Shown: in pieces, positions 33,682 to 45,199 of the stretch | Layout of the letters: every line of letters starts with the position of its first letter | Position numbering within the stretch: position 1 is the first letter of the stretch | Assembly (NCBI GenBank): GCA_943737045.1 | Contig: CALSFV010000656.1 | Location: 186,001-250,000, forward strand | Reading direction: 5' to 3' | Source: Parapristionchus giblindavisi | Taxonomy: Eukaryota > Nematoda > Chromadorea > Rhabditida > Diplogasteridae | DNA length: 64,000 nucleotides | Translations under genes and position numbers: made by a program | The notes under the pieces: model-generated | Databases searched by the model: none | The model's input: only the letters and a program-made list of their open reading frames with translations | Told to the model about the DNA's origin: nothing

Positions 33682-33852
33682 CTGTAATTGCAATTATCGA
33701 TTAGTCATACTGTAAATTGATCGATATCAGGCTAATCATAATGTAATCCTGAACATATATACATACCATGACCCTAATCTCATCTATGCATAAATAACGA
33801 TCAATAATATTTGTTCACGTTCTCTCAACGATTTCGTTTAGTGTTATTGCAC

Positions 33853-36840
33853 TGTCTAGGATCTGCATACATCTGCAAATTATTTAAATTAATTAATATA
33901 TTTAAATTAATCAAAATAATAATAATGTCCTATACATATATATGCCCTTGAAATATCTTAATAAATAGCCATATAGTACTCTTGATCCACAGTAATCAAT
34001 TGCCTATATAGGCGATAAACCGTAATCAATAGTCCTTACAGTAAACCTCGAACTACCGTAACCAACACTCTATACAGCAACCCTCCAACAACCGTAATCC
34101 TCTCTCTCTCACCTATTCTGTCGTTCGGTGAGATTGCCGTCCTTTGTGTTCTCCCTGTACACGGCGATCGCCTGCCACAGACACTGATGGGGAAAGCGAG
34201 TGAAGAGTTTGGAGAGAATATACTGAAAGAGATCAAAGATTAAAGATCAAAGATCAAAGATTAGAGATCAGAGATCATATGCACTCATTTCATTCATTGT
34301 CATTGTATTTGTGCAAGACTCGCAAAGAAATGATAAAAATGACAAAATTAGATGAGAAAATCAAGGCTGTCACACCCGGTGCATTCGCGTTTCATGCTGT
34401 TAATATGGAAACTCGTGTGGCATATGGCATAGCATATCTACCTACTGACAACTTATGAAGATATTAAGATCGATCACTGGTTCGTAGCTTCAGCATCAGG
34501 CAATGTTTAAAAATCGATAAATCAATAAATCAATAGATCACTCGCCTGTAACGTGGCGAAGACACTCGGGGAAGAGTGAATGATGCGTGAGATGAGCTGA
34601 GGAAAGGCGGGGAAGAAAACGGTGATGGGAAGAGAATCGAATACTCTCCTCATTGCTGTATTCAACTGAAAATATGTAAATAATAATATATTAATAATAT
34701 TAAAAATAATATTTATAAAAAAACGAAACCCCTGCCACAAAAAATCTAATCTGACTCGGAATTCAATTTTGCATTCGATTTTCCATGATAGTGATAGATA
34801 AAAAATAAAATAAAATAAATCAAATCAAGCACAATCACCTCTCCAACCTCCCTCGCCCACAGTTCCCCATCAGTCTTCTTGCCTGTCTTGTTCGCCGTCG
34901 AAATATCGTCACACTGTAATGGAGGGCAAATAGAAATTTTACAAATGCAAAGGCCAATGCTATTTATTTAATACTTCACATTATAATTTAGGAAGAATTA
35001 CCACCCAATGAACTCCAGGGAGTTTGTCAAGCAAGTCAAGTTAAGGTCATATAACTTATCGTGTGCCTTCGATATCATAAAAATAAGTGGAAAAAAATAT
35101 TTAAAAAATTCTGAACGAAATATACAGTGATCTGAAGCGCGTGATAGTGTTATCGGCTTCGGCCGTACATGATATGTTCATATCGGAACGATTTAGTGTA
35201 ACAGTTGATTTTAAAAAAATATATAAAAGTTTCAAAACGTTTTTTTTTTTTGTTTTTTGAAGATTTGTACATAGAGATCTCAACTCTTCCAAGTAAGTTG
35301 GTCTGCCTGACATTAAATCAATCAATAAAACAGAGACGAAATCGATTTAATCAATCGATAAAACAAGTTCAAAATAGAAAAAAAGATTATCCTCGATCTT
35401 ACCAATTTCTGGGTGACATCCAGCCATATGGTCAACATTCGAGGAACCGCATGGAACAGATGCGATCGACCGTATTCGAGCACCTACAAGTGCAATATCG
35501 ATTAATCGATTGATAAACGGATTACGGTAGATGAGATGCCAATGATTGATATACCATCCATTTTTCCTTTGTCAGTAGCATGTTTATTAATATATGTTTG
35601 AAGGAATAAATCACACCGATTTGCACAATGCGGTCTGTTTTACACAAAAAAAATCATAAAACGCGGCCAGGCTTTTTTTGCACCGCACTTTTAGACCTAT
35701 TGAATGAATAAACAAATCCACTCGCCTTTCCGTACGACTTGATGATGTCCGCTATGAGCGCCGAGCGAATCTGAACGAGGATCAATCAATCGATACTAGG
35801 TTTCGAAAAGATCAAAGATCAAAGATCAAAGATCAAACCTGCGTCATGCATAGCAGGCTATCGTAGAAGACGGCCACTCGGTAGTGCAGATCTTCCGAGG
35901 GCACTTCGAATCTGAAGACAACAAACATGTAAAAAGTAATCTCGCATTCACTCGCAAACCAGCTGATTCCGCGCCACAGATCAATTCTAGTCATTTCTCA
36001 TTCCTCATCACGACCCCTCCATTTGATCGAAAAGGTGAATTGGGAGGCGAACGAGGGGGTGGGTCAGGAATCAAAGAAGTTCCAAATAAATAAATAAAAT
36101 CAATAAAATGTATGGCACCCTACCGTTGGAGCGCATGGTAGGTCTGGTAGAGATCGTCGGGAGACGCCGCACCCGCCTTCAGCATGTACTCTGTGCGCAG
36201 CAATTGAACCTGAACAATCAATACTCTCAGGTCACTGTAAGAGCAGTCTTAAAAGGGGTAATCTATGTTAACCTGCAAACCACCACACTACAGTAATCCA
36301 AAATGCCAAGTGCATTATTATAAATCGTAGTGTGGGCTAATTAAGTTAATAATACTAATGTGAAATAACAAATTACAGAAACGATTCTGTGAAGTAAGAA
36401 TTCACAAATACAAATATCTTATTTATTACTACACAGTGACCAACATTAATATAATGTACAGTAATCACCCAGTTCATCTACCGTGCCCACCGAGCAACAT
36501 TCGTGTTCCACAAACCCGATATCTTTCTTGACCCCAAACTGATCAATCTCTTTGCCTATTTCCTCAGCTAAAAAAAACGTTTTGACGCGCCCACCTATGC
36601 TATTAGATAAGTCTTTTGAAGGATATCTGTGCTGCCATAAATATCTTAACAGTAACATCGACTCGCTCGGATTTTCTCCACTATTCACTCTCTGAGAGAT
36701 AACTCTACTCCATTCAAGCCCAAACCCTGATTAATCCAAACCAATACCCTTGTATAATCAGTCATGTAATGGCAACCATTATCTCCCCGATGGTTCCGGG
36801 CTTGCTAAAGGTCATTGAATAGTAAAAAGCATAAAATCCA

Positions 36841-36887
<47 letters not shown>

Positions 36888-37251
36888 TATTATATTACTA
36901 ATATATTAAATATTAAATTCATCCAAACTATTCCACGATACCTGAATAGCGTAGCTTCCAATGTCGATCGTATCCGCATCAGACAGACTCGCGTACAGTC
37001 ACCACGCACGAATGATTATGTCGATGAAGAACTGACAAAATATTGATTAATTAAAGCAATTATTGATTGATTGATCGCTACGATCAAGTGGGCGGAGCCA
37101 AAAGTAGGCGGAGCATAAATCCATCCCATATATAGAGTACCTCTTGATGCGGACTGTTGACAAACAGGAACTTCTTCTCTCCCTTGCCCTTTCCACCTCT
37201 CCTCTTGTGCTCGAGAGACAGACCGAGACGACCGGGGTCCACTGCGCCCAC
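33853..37251 (-). pseudogene. ATR: ATR FAT-domain segment, with gap and in-frame TGA
   Basis: The FAT domain is the helical solenoid that clamps the kinase. Exons: 37141-37251 (VGAVDPGRLGLS), 36942-37031 (TGA at 36999-37001 in RAW*LYASLSD), 36124-36209, 35839-35911, 35726-35770, 35403-35483 (HLFHAVPRMLTIWLD), 34839-34913, 34546-34665 (FPQLISRIIHSSPSVFATL), 34113-34222 and micro-exon 33853-33872 (RCMQILD). They match ATR GAIDPGRLDFS, YQSMPRMLTLWLD, FSQLISRICHSHDEVFVVL and RCKEILN. Phases agree throughout, using GC donors (GCGAGT) after 35726 and 34546. Between 36942 and 36209 about 500 residues of FAT are missing; repeats fill the 730 bp. The stretch from RCMQILD to the P-loop is also absent. 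Confidence 0.85.
36220..36940. repeat. Repeat-filled gap in the ATR FAT domain
   Basis: Contains a remnant of the ATAGGTGGGCGCG element near 36590, a sequence also found near 50450-50500 (ACATTCGTGTT then CCTATATT-like), and an (AAT)n microsatellite at 36846-36890. An 80-codon open frame here is not an ATR exon. Confidence 0.7.
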
Positions 37252-37261
37252 CTCAATAGTA

Positions 37262-37300
<39 letters not shown>
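37262..37300. repeat. (ATA)n microsatellite
   Basis: About 13 AAT units just upstream of the acceptor of the 37141-37251 ATR exon. Confidence 0.9.
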
Positions 37301-37845
37301 TTAAACATTTTTTTTAAATTGCTGAAAAATAAACTAACCAATTTTGAAAATGCTAATTGAAAAGATACTGGTTTTTCATGTTTCAGCAAAAAAAGCTACA
37401 AATTACTGCTCGTGCTATTTATGAGATGAATTCAACGACACAATGAAACACTGAACCGACAGGTCCAAATAAGCCACATATTCCCCAAATCACACATTTT
37501 CATAAACTCATAATGTGAGGATCCCACAATATACGGCTATTTTTTATGCAAAAAATTAATCTAAGGCTTAGATTGTAAGAGAAAAAATATTATCAATACA
37601 CTATAAAAAAAGCAGAATGGTCATCGGTTTGTTCAGACCATACATGGGCGCCAACAGGGGGGTGCCCCTGTAAAATGATGGCTTTTCGAAAATTTGTGGA
37701 ATGACCCCTGTAAAAAATTACATTTAGGTGAAATTTATGAAAAAATAGTGAAAGCCCCCTGTAAAATTAACCATTTTTCGTTCGAATGCCCTCTGTAGAA
37801 TCGAGCTCCAGGTACCCCGCCCATGTATGGTTCAGACCACGAACC

Positions 37846-37893
<48 letters not shown>

Positions 37894-38499
37894 AACGTAG
37901 TGCTCGGCGTACACCTGACGGGTTTGGTGCGCGATAGAACTGATCAGCGGTGGGCGGGGCTTAGTCGGTTCCAAGCCATACCAAGTTAGCTAATAAGTCA
38001 AGTCGTCATTACTTAAGTCAAGGATTAAGTTAAGTAATAAGGCCATAAGGAATAAGTTAAGTACAGTTAGCACCACACATCGTACATCAAGGATAAGGAA
38101 TATGCTTATTAGCTACCGTAACCCGGTTCGGTGGGTCAGATTAAGTACCGATGGCCCGCTTTGAGTAAAAATTGTCGTACTAAGCATTATTCGAGATATA
38201 TGATTATGGCTATTGTAGACTACCGTAACCCGGTTCGGTGGGTCAAATTAAGTACGATTGGTCAGATTTGATAAGGGAGGGGTACTTAGCCGTGTGCGAT
38301 GAAACCTAACAAAAAGTGCATGGTTGGAAAGAGGATCAAATTCTAAGACTTTTTGGTCTTTTCATTTTTTAGGTCTGAGCTCCCTAACGTCTGAAAATCG
38401 ATTTTGAAAATGAGCAATTACATGGGTGAAATTTCATGGGTCCAATGGTATAGATATCTGTTAGATACATCATCACGCCCTTGCATTTCCTTCCCAAGT

Positions 38500-38580
38500 A
38501 ACACGTGGCGCAGTAGGTAAGAGGCTCGTCTATGCAATTTTTGATTGTTCGGGTTCGATGGTTCGACTCCTCGTATTGCA
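38500..38580 (+). other. tRNA-like module in the left arm
   Basis: ACGTGGCGCAGTAGGTAAGA (A-box-like) and GATGGTTCGACTCCTCGTA (B-box-like). An inverted copy is at 39143-39223. The acceptor stem does not pair as a tRNA, so it is not called a functional gene. Confidence 0.5.
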
Positions 38581-39142
38581 ACTTTTTTTGCTAATTTTCT
38601 TTTTGATCAAAATCCTTTTTATTAACAATTTAACAGCAAATCTACCAGTCTTAATAACGGTGCATATTGGAACAGAAACATGAAAAGCAGAAGCTGACTC
38701 TGCAGCGAGGACAGATAGTACAGCATGGCACCAAATCAAGGATATTCAGAAGCGATTGAACTCCACGATACTCTTCCGATAAATGATTACCGCATCTCCG
38801 CTCGCGACAACCTGCTCAAGTTTGCGTTGCAAGTGTATTGGTGTCTGGGCAGCGACGCCTTCATGCCGTATATCGCTTACGGTTTATTCAAGGGAGGCTT
38901 CATTAACCCCCCCCCCCTCCGCCTCCCTGGGATTCACCCATGAGCGTCGTGTTCGGTCAAGGTATCTTTATGCCTTGCCCCTGTGACGAGCCATGCTGTA
39001 CCATCTGTCCTCGCTGCAGAACCAGCTTCTGCTTTTCATGTTTCTGGTCCAATATGCACCGTTATTAAGTATTGACTGGTAGATTTGCTGTTAAATTGTT
39101 AATAAAAAGGATTTTGATCAAAAAGAAAATTAGCAAAAAAAG

Positions 39143-39223
39143 TTGCAATACGAGGAGTCGAACCATCGAACCAGAACAATCAAAATTTACACAGAGGAGC
39201 CTCTTACCTACTGCGCCACGTGT
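39143..39223 (-). other. tRNA-like module, inverted copy
   Basis: Reverse complement of 38500-38580 with a few changes. The surrounding 38340-38780 and 38960-39415 are inverted copies of each other. Confidence 0.5.
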
Positions 39224-39826
39224 TACTTGGGAAGGGGATGCAAGGGCGTGATGAGGTATCTAACAGATATCTATACCATTGGACCCATGAAATTTCACCC
39301 ATGGAATTGCTCATTTTCAAAATCGATTTTCAGACCTTAGGAAGCTCAGACCTAAAAAATGAAAAGACCAAAAAGTCTTAGAATTTGATCCTCTTTCCAA
39401 CCATGCACTTTTTGTTAGGTTTCATCGCACACGGCTAAGTACCCCTCCCTTATGAGTAAAATTCTGTGAAGTCATCGACAAGTCTCATCCACCTCAGATA
39501 GATTCAGAAATACGAAGAAATTCCCAAAAAAAACTGCTGAATTTCTACAAACGTCAATAAACAACACACAACCCAACCTAGCGCGCGACCAGGCACAATG
39601 CAGTCGATAATGCGCGCTGTAGGCGCGCGACGCGACCGGCTAGTTTCCTATATTTAAAAAAATCCTGTGTAGTAGCCGAAAAAGTATGCTTCAACAAAGG
39701 GAGATTTAAAGATCAAAGATCAAAGATCAAAGATAGTCACCCACCAATCCGATGCATCGCGCGCGCCTACGGCGCGCGTTATCGACTGCATTGTGCCTGG
39801 TTGCGCGCTAGGTTAAGTTGTGTTGT

Positions 39827-42800
39827 TTATCACGGGTCTCCTGTAAAAACGTAGGAAAATGAGACCTTTTCCCGACAGTTTTTAAACTTTTCTCACCGAT
39901 TTGGATGAGATTTATATGATTGACCATAATGAGGTAAAGAAGAAGGCCTAGGCACTTGGTTTCGCCAAATTTGCATTTTTATCGATTTTTTGATCTTCCA
40001 CTTCTGGAAGCCATATAGGGTGATGTAAACAATAAATTGTGGCAAACTTGTGCTTTTTGCAGGTGCGTGACAAGGATTGACAACTTTATCGCACCCAATT
40101 GCAGTCAGACATCAAATTTAATACAGATTGTTGTCAATGTGTCTAATAAATATTAGTGGTTGCAATTAATGAATGAACTGTTGACAGACAAGAAAAATGA
40201 GGATGATACAAGTCATGACCAGAGAAATGTGCTTCTTTCTAGTCAGACAACAAAAAATCTTCTTTTTGATGTCAATCGATTCTTGCCTTCTCATTGACAT
40301 CAAAACGAATATTTTTTGTTGTCTGAATAGAAAGAAGCACATTTCTCTAGTCATTCCATTTTTTGGTGCATTTTCACATCCTCATAATAATGAGACGATA
40401 GTTCATTAGTCAAAGCGGCGCACCTCAGACGGGTTTGGTGACGCGGCGGAGAGTGTGACAGAGAGAATCATTTGATGCCATCTCGCACGCACACCCTCTC
40501 TAATGCAGCCCACCAAACCCGCCTGGCATCCGCCTCGCCCTCTTTATAAGTTGGAAAACGTGATTAGCCATTCATTGTTGCCTCGCTATTACAGAGGCTG
40601 AACTAAAGTGTTCTGACATGTATCATCCTCAGTTTTCTTGTCTGTCTACAAAATAGTCACTATCTGTTGCCACATTTATTTATTTCATACTTTTGACTAC
40701 AATCGTTTTACTTTTTGAAGTCTGACAACAAAGTTCTCCGATAAAGTTGTCAATCGTTTGCCGTTGTCACACACCTGCAAAAAGCACAAGTTTGCCAAAA
40801 TTTATTGTTTACATCACCCTATATCTCACTCAATTTTTGACCTACAGCAAAAAATTTTTTTTACCAATCGATTCGAAATGAACGAATCTAAAAGATACTC
40901 AAGAAAGGATACGTGCAAAAACGCGATCTTCTACCTGTTTTCTTCAAAAAACTGATTTTTTTAGTACAAAATGCTAATTTTCTCAAAACTTTTCCACAAA
41001 GGATACGATTTTTATTCGCGATTCTGATTCCCCATCCTCGAATTGAGGTACGTACATATTTCATCAGTCATAACTCACGACAAGCCATATCGATCCTCAG
41101 AGACAGCCGGACTTAGCGTAATTTTCATTCAAAAATACATTTCTTATCTCACCTCTCCTCATTTTCTTGCAAATTGTCAAGCATAGTATACCAATCGAAA
41201 GCTCTCGACGAGCTCTACAAAAATGACTTAGTAGTACAAGTCATGAAATATGACCGTATTCAAGATATTCTAGAAAATTCGTTTTTTCACTGGCAATTGT
41301 TGTGCAATGTAATCGATTCACAACGAAACATTGCTTTGTGCGTTCTCCAATGTGTTTTTTGCACTCTTTTCTCGTTCACTTCAGTTCCATCACTTTCCAC
41401 AGTCATGGAGGCAAGTTGTCGAGTGATGGTCTGAGGGATGATGTCCAGCACATCGACAAGGGACAACACACTATCAGACCGGAGAAGGTCTCTCAGTACG
41501 ATTTCGCTCTCGGTCTCTACAAGCGAATGCTCGAGGAAGTGCAGCAAGGAGTGGGAATCGATCTTCTTGTTGAGTCTTTCAAGGAGTACCAGCAGGCTGC
41601 TGATCATCCCAAGCCGATTGGATGGGCACTAAGGACTACGAAGAAGGGAGGGAAGTACAACCAGAAGGCGAAGGATCTTGTCACTGCACTTTTCAACGAG
41701 TACTACAATGATGCCAAGAAGCTGCGTGCGGAGGAGGTCGAGAAAAGAATGAAAGAAAAAGTGGACATACTTCCCGCTGAGAGAATGACCCACGAACAAA
41801 TCAAGAACCTCATCAGAACTCTCGTCGCAGCGAAGAAGAAACAACTCGAGAGTGAGGGAGTGAGGAGCAGAAGAAGAGGAGCATTTCTGGATGATATGGT
41901 CATGGATTTGGAGGACGAAGAGATTCAGATCGAGGAGGAGGTCGATGTGGAAGAGGATGATAGAGAGATCACTGCTGAGGCTATCTATGATTTCGTTCAC
42001 ACCGATCTCAAGGAGTATTTCAATGAACCGGATAGTTTTTTCGATCATTCCGATTCCGATATCGGAAATATCGATGAATAGTTACGTATTTCAGAAAGTT
42101 TATTTTTCAATGATGAATATCTCAGATAAACCGTTTTGCAATTTTATTTATTGTTCCTTCCTTTAACATTATTAACAAATCATTTTTTTCTGAAAACACA
42201 TTGGAGAACGCACAAAGCAATGTTTCGTTATGAATCGATTACATTGCACAACAATTGCCAGTGAAAAAACGAATTTTCTAGAATATCTTGAATACGGTCA
42301 AATTTCATGACTTGTACTACTAAGTCATTTTTGTAGAGCTCGTCGAGAGCTTTCGATTGGTATACTATGCTTGACAATTTGCATGAAAATGAGGAGAGGA
42401 GAGATAAGAAATGTATTTTTGAATGAAAATTACGCTAAGTCCGGCTCTCTCTGAGGATCGATATGGCTTGTCGTGAGTTATGACTGATGAAATATGTACG
42501 TACCTCAATTCGAGGATGGGGAATCAGAATCGCGAATAAAAATCGTATCCTTTGTGGAAAAGTTTTGAGAAAATTAGCATTTTGTACTAAAAAAATCAGT
42601 TTTTTGAAGAAAACAGGTAGAAGATCGCGTTTTTGCACGTATCCTTTCTTGAGTATCTTTTAGATTAGTTCATTTCGAATCGATTGGTAAAAAAATTTTC
42701 TGCTGTAGGTCAAAAATTGAGTGAGATATGGCTTCCAGAAGTGGAAGATCAAAAAATCGATAAAAATGCAAATTTGGCGAAACCAAGTGCCTAGGCCTTC

Positions 42801-42906
42801 TTCTTTACCTCATTATGGTCAATCATATAAATCTCATCCAAATCGGTGAGAAAAGTTTAAAAACTGTCGGTTGGCTTCTTTCATTCTTACAGGAGATCCG
42901 TGTTAT
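39827..42906. mobile_element. Foldback element with CACGGGTCTCCTGTAAAA ends, carrying a coding loop
   Basis: Starts CACGGGTCTCCTGTAAAA and ends TTACAGGAGATCCGTG. Long arms (including TGAGGTAAAGAAGAAGGCCT and GCGTTCTCCAATGTGTTTT) flank a loop at about 41363-42194. It sits inside the larger 37590-44855 element. A shorter relative with the same ends is at 59819-60676. Another small foldback sits at about 40176-40395. Confidence 0.85.
41403..42081 (+). CDS. Acidic host-like coding segment in the loop of a foldback element
   Basis: An open frame of about 225 codons to TAG at 42079-42081. It holds YDFALGLYKRMLEEVQQG, PIGWALRTTKKGGKYNQKAK, LRAEEVEKRMKEK, AERMTHEQIKNLIRTL and an acidic tail (DLEDEEIQIEEEVDVEEDD). 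The GWAL-T-----Y--K-K-----F-------K---EEV---M---- pattern followed by THEQIKNL resembles a domain I recall in many uncharacterised invertebrate proteins (GWALK-------F--KQK--L---F-EG---G-K--PEEVA-EMR). No ATG begins it cleanly; a CCACAG acceptor at about 41396-41401 suggests a captured 3' exon. Function unknown. Whether it is expressed is not known. Confidence 0.55.
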
Positions 42907-43625
42907 TGACGTTTGTAGAAAATCAGCAGTTTTTTTTTTGAGAATTTCTTCGTATTTTTGAATCTATCTGAGGTGGATGAGACTTGACGATGATTTACTC
43001 AAATCTGACCAATCGTACTTATTCTGACCCACCGAATCGGGTTACGGAAGTCTACAATAGACATTATCATATAACTCGAATAATGCTTATTGCGACAATT
43101 TTTACTCAAAGCTGACCATCGGTACTTAATCTGACCCACCGAACCGGGTTACGGCAGCTAATAATCATATTCCTTATCCTTATCCTGTGAGATGAGTGGT
43201 GCTACCGTAATCGGTGATCTGCTTGGTTGTGTTGCAGTAATATGCACCATGACGTATAATACTAATGTTAACTTACCTTCCCTTAACTTAATTTACGTTA
43301 GAATGACTTAATTTCACTTTGTTTACTTAACTGTACTTAACTTATTCCTTATGGCCTTATTACTTAACTTAATCCTTGACTTATATCTTAAGCAATGACG
43401 ACTTGACTTATTAGTTAACTTGGTATGGCTTGGAACCGACTAAGCCCCGCCCACCGCTGATCAGTTCTATCGCGCACCAAACCCATCTCACGGCGGTTCA
43501 AGGACAGTAGTTAAGAGCGACTCGCAGTTTTTAAAAATCAGGATAAATTGTTCAACAAATGTCTTACCACGAAAGTTCATTATTATATACGGTAATAGTT
43601 AGCGTAAGGGGAGGGAGCAGACATG

Positions 43626-44496
43626 GCCTATGGTTATCCCATGGGATAGACCCACCCGCAATTTTTTAAAGTAGGTAACCTACCCGCAAAATTTCGAAAA
43701 ATGTTTACTTGAAAAAATTATTAATTAATCAATCATGTCGAAAAAATTTGAAGAAAAGAGTATGGTAGCAAACTGAATAAATGAGTACGAATATGAGAAG
43801 AGTACGATCTTTAAGTTCAGTGAAGTGATAGTAGTACGCTGTGTCGGAATTTAACGTTAACAAGAACTGAAATATTAATTGATTCAAAAAATTTGATTTT
43901 TCGTTTAGAGAGTCGCGTACCGACAGAGAACACAGTGGACAATAAGAAATATGAAAATTATAGTGGGAAAGGGTTGTTTGGAGGGGTGCATTTTCAGGCA
44001 TGATTATCGCGTACTGAATTTATTTTTTCTATTTCCTTGGTCTTAGCATATAAAAATTATTTTTTACGTCATTTCTCGTCGCGTACCGACAGAGATTCCA
44101 ATTTTCCACATGGAAATGTAAAATGAATGCGTCAAACTCATTTGCCAGAGCGTTATCCCACCGTAGGTACCATGGGATAACGCGCTGGAAATCCTCTTAA
44201 ACGCAATGATCACTAAATTTCTTGAGTTTCATGTTTTTCTCTGTTGGTACCCGATCAGATTGAGATACAATGCGTGTAATATAGTGCAGTATTGAACGAA
44301 ATCGCATATTATTAAAATCAGTTCTCGTTCTTACTGTACGATAAATAGTCTAACTGTCAACTGAAATAATAACAGAGTTTTTAAAAAAAAGTTTTAATTT
44401 CCCCCATATTTTTTGTGTACCCACCCGCATTTTTTACCGAAAATCTACGTTATCCACCCACATTTTTTGGACATGGGATAACCATGGACCATGTCT
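43626..44496. repeat. Repeat with TGGTTATCCCATGGGATAGA ends (family E)
   Basis: Left end ATGGCCTATGGTTATCCCAT followed by CCCACCCGCA. Right end CACCCACATTTTTTGGACAT then GGGATAACCATGGACCATG. A shorter relative is at 57820-58040. Confidence 0.7.
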
Positions 44497-44585
44497 GGGA
44501 GGGAGCGACGCGACGCGCTCAACGACGCGCTGCGGTCCCTCCCCCCAAATGCGTTCATCATCGAGTTCTACGATTTATGTAGCAT

Positions 44586-44657
44586 GCCGAGATGGCTTAG
44601 TGGTTAGAACTTTTGTCTGGCGATCCGAACCTCGTGGGTTCGAATCCCACCCGGTGT
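44586..44657 (+). other. tRNA-like sequence with intact A and B boxes
   Basis: GCCGAGATGGCTTAGTGGTT and CGTGGGTTCGAATCCCACC. The T arm (GTGGG/CCCAC) is perfect, but the acceptor stem does not pair (GCCGAGA against CCGGTGT). It lies inside the foldback and is probably a tRNA-derived SINE-like head. Confidence 0.55.
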
Positions 44658-45199
44658 AAAACAACTTTGCCGATTTTTCGTAATGCGGGAGGCTTCAAGC
44701 CAAAGTTAAATGTAGGGATTTCCCTCCAATGAACCGCCGTGCATCTGGTGTACGCCGAGCACTACATTGAAAGAGAGAGAGAGAGAGAGGAAAGGGGGCC
44801 TGGTCTGGTCAAACCGAAGACCATTCTGTTTTATTTATAGTGTATTGATACTTCAAAAGATGTGACAACATTTGAACAACAACTCTGAGACACTGACTCC
44901 ATGAAAAGTCACAGAAAAAAGCTAGATAGTGCCTATACGGAGAATATGTGGGAGTGTTTCGGGGAGAAAATCTAGCGTGCGGCTATGTGGGAGAAAATCT
45001 AGCTTTATCCGGGACTACCGTAATCTCAGGTGATTTCGCTATCGCAAACTGATTTCTGACTTTTCCCCTCGTTTTTTTACGTAAATCTAACTCGTGAGAC
45101 ATTACAAACATAGTTTATTCAGATCTGTAATTAACATCAATAATTCGCAGTTAGGAAACATATGAGACAATTAAATTTTAACAATAAACATGACGTTGG

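Larger units (their letters stand above)
37590..44855. mobile_element. Large nested foldback element in the ATR intron
   Basis: Outer ends TATCAATACACTATAAA and TTTATAGTGTATTGATA are inverted, with CAGAATGGTCATCGG and its near complement inside and (TC)n/(GA)n tracts on both sides (37848-37890; 44770-44788). Further in, CTAAGCCCCGCCCACCGCTG at about 43440 pairs with 37945-37965, and TACCGTAACCCGGTTCGG occurs in both arms. It is about 7.3 kb and interrupted by other elements. Confidence 0.85.

Noticed and set aside
36446..36688. 80-codon frame in the FAT gap as an ATR exon
   Set aside because: It overlaps repeat sequence shared with other sites, lacks fitting splice sites, and has no ATR motif.
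30765..37031. Alternative genetic code or stop recoding to explain in-frame TGA and TAA in ATR
   Set aside because: TGA and TAA end other genes here (TIMM8, GYF, kinase with TGA; FAIM with TAA), and ATR also has frameshifts, inversion and missing exons.
41287..41607. Minus-strand frames over the foldback coding loop
   Set aside because: Shadows of the plus-strand frame, which has the coherent domain-like pattern.
44586..44657. Functional tRNA gene
   Set aside because: The T arm is perfect, but the acceptor stem does not pair and no clear anticodon stem forms.
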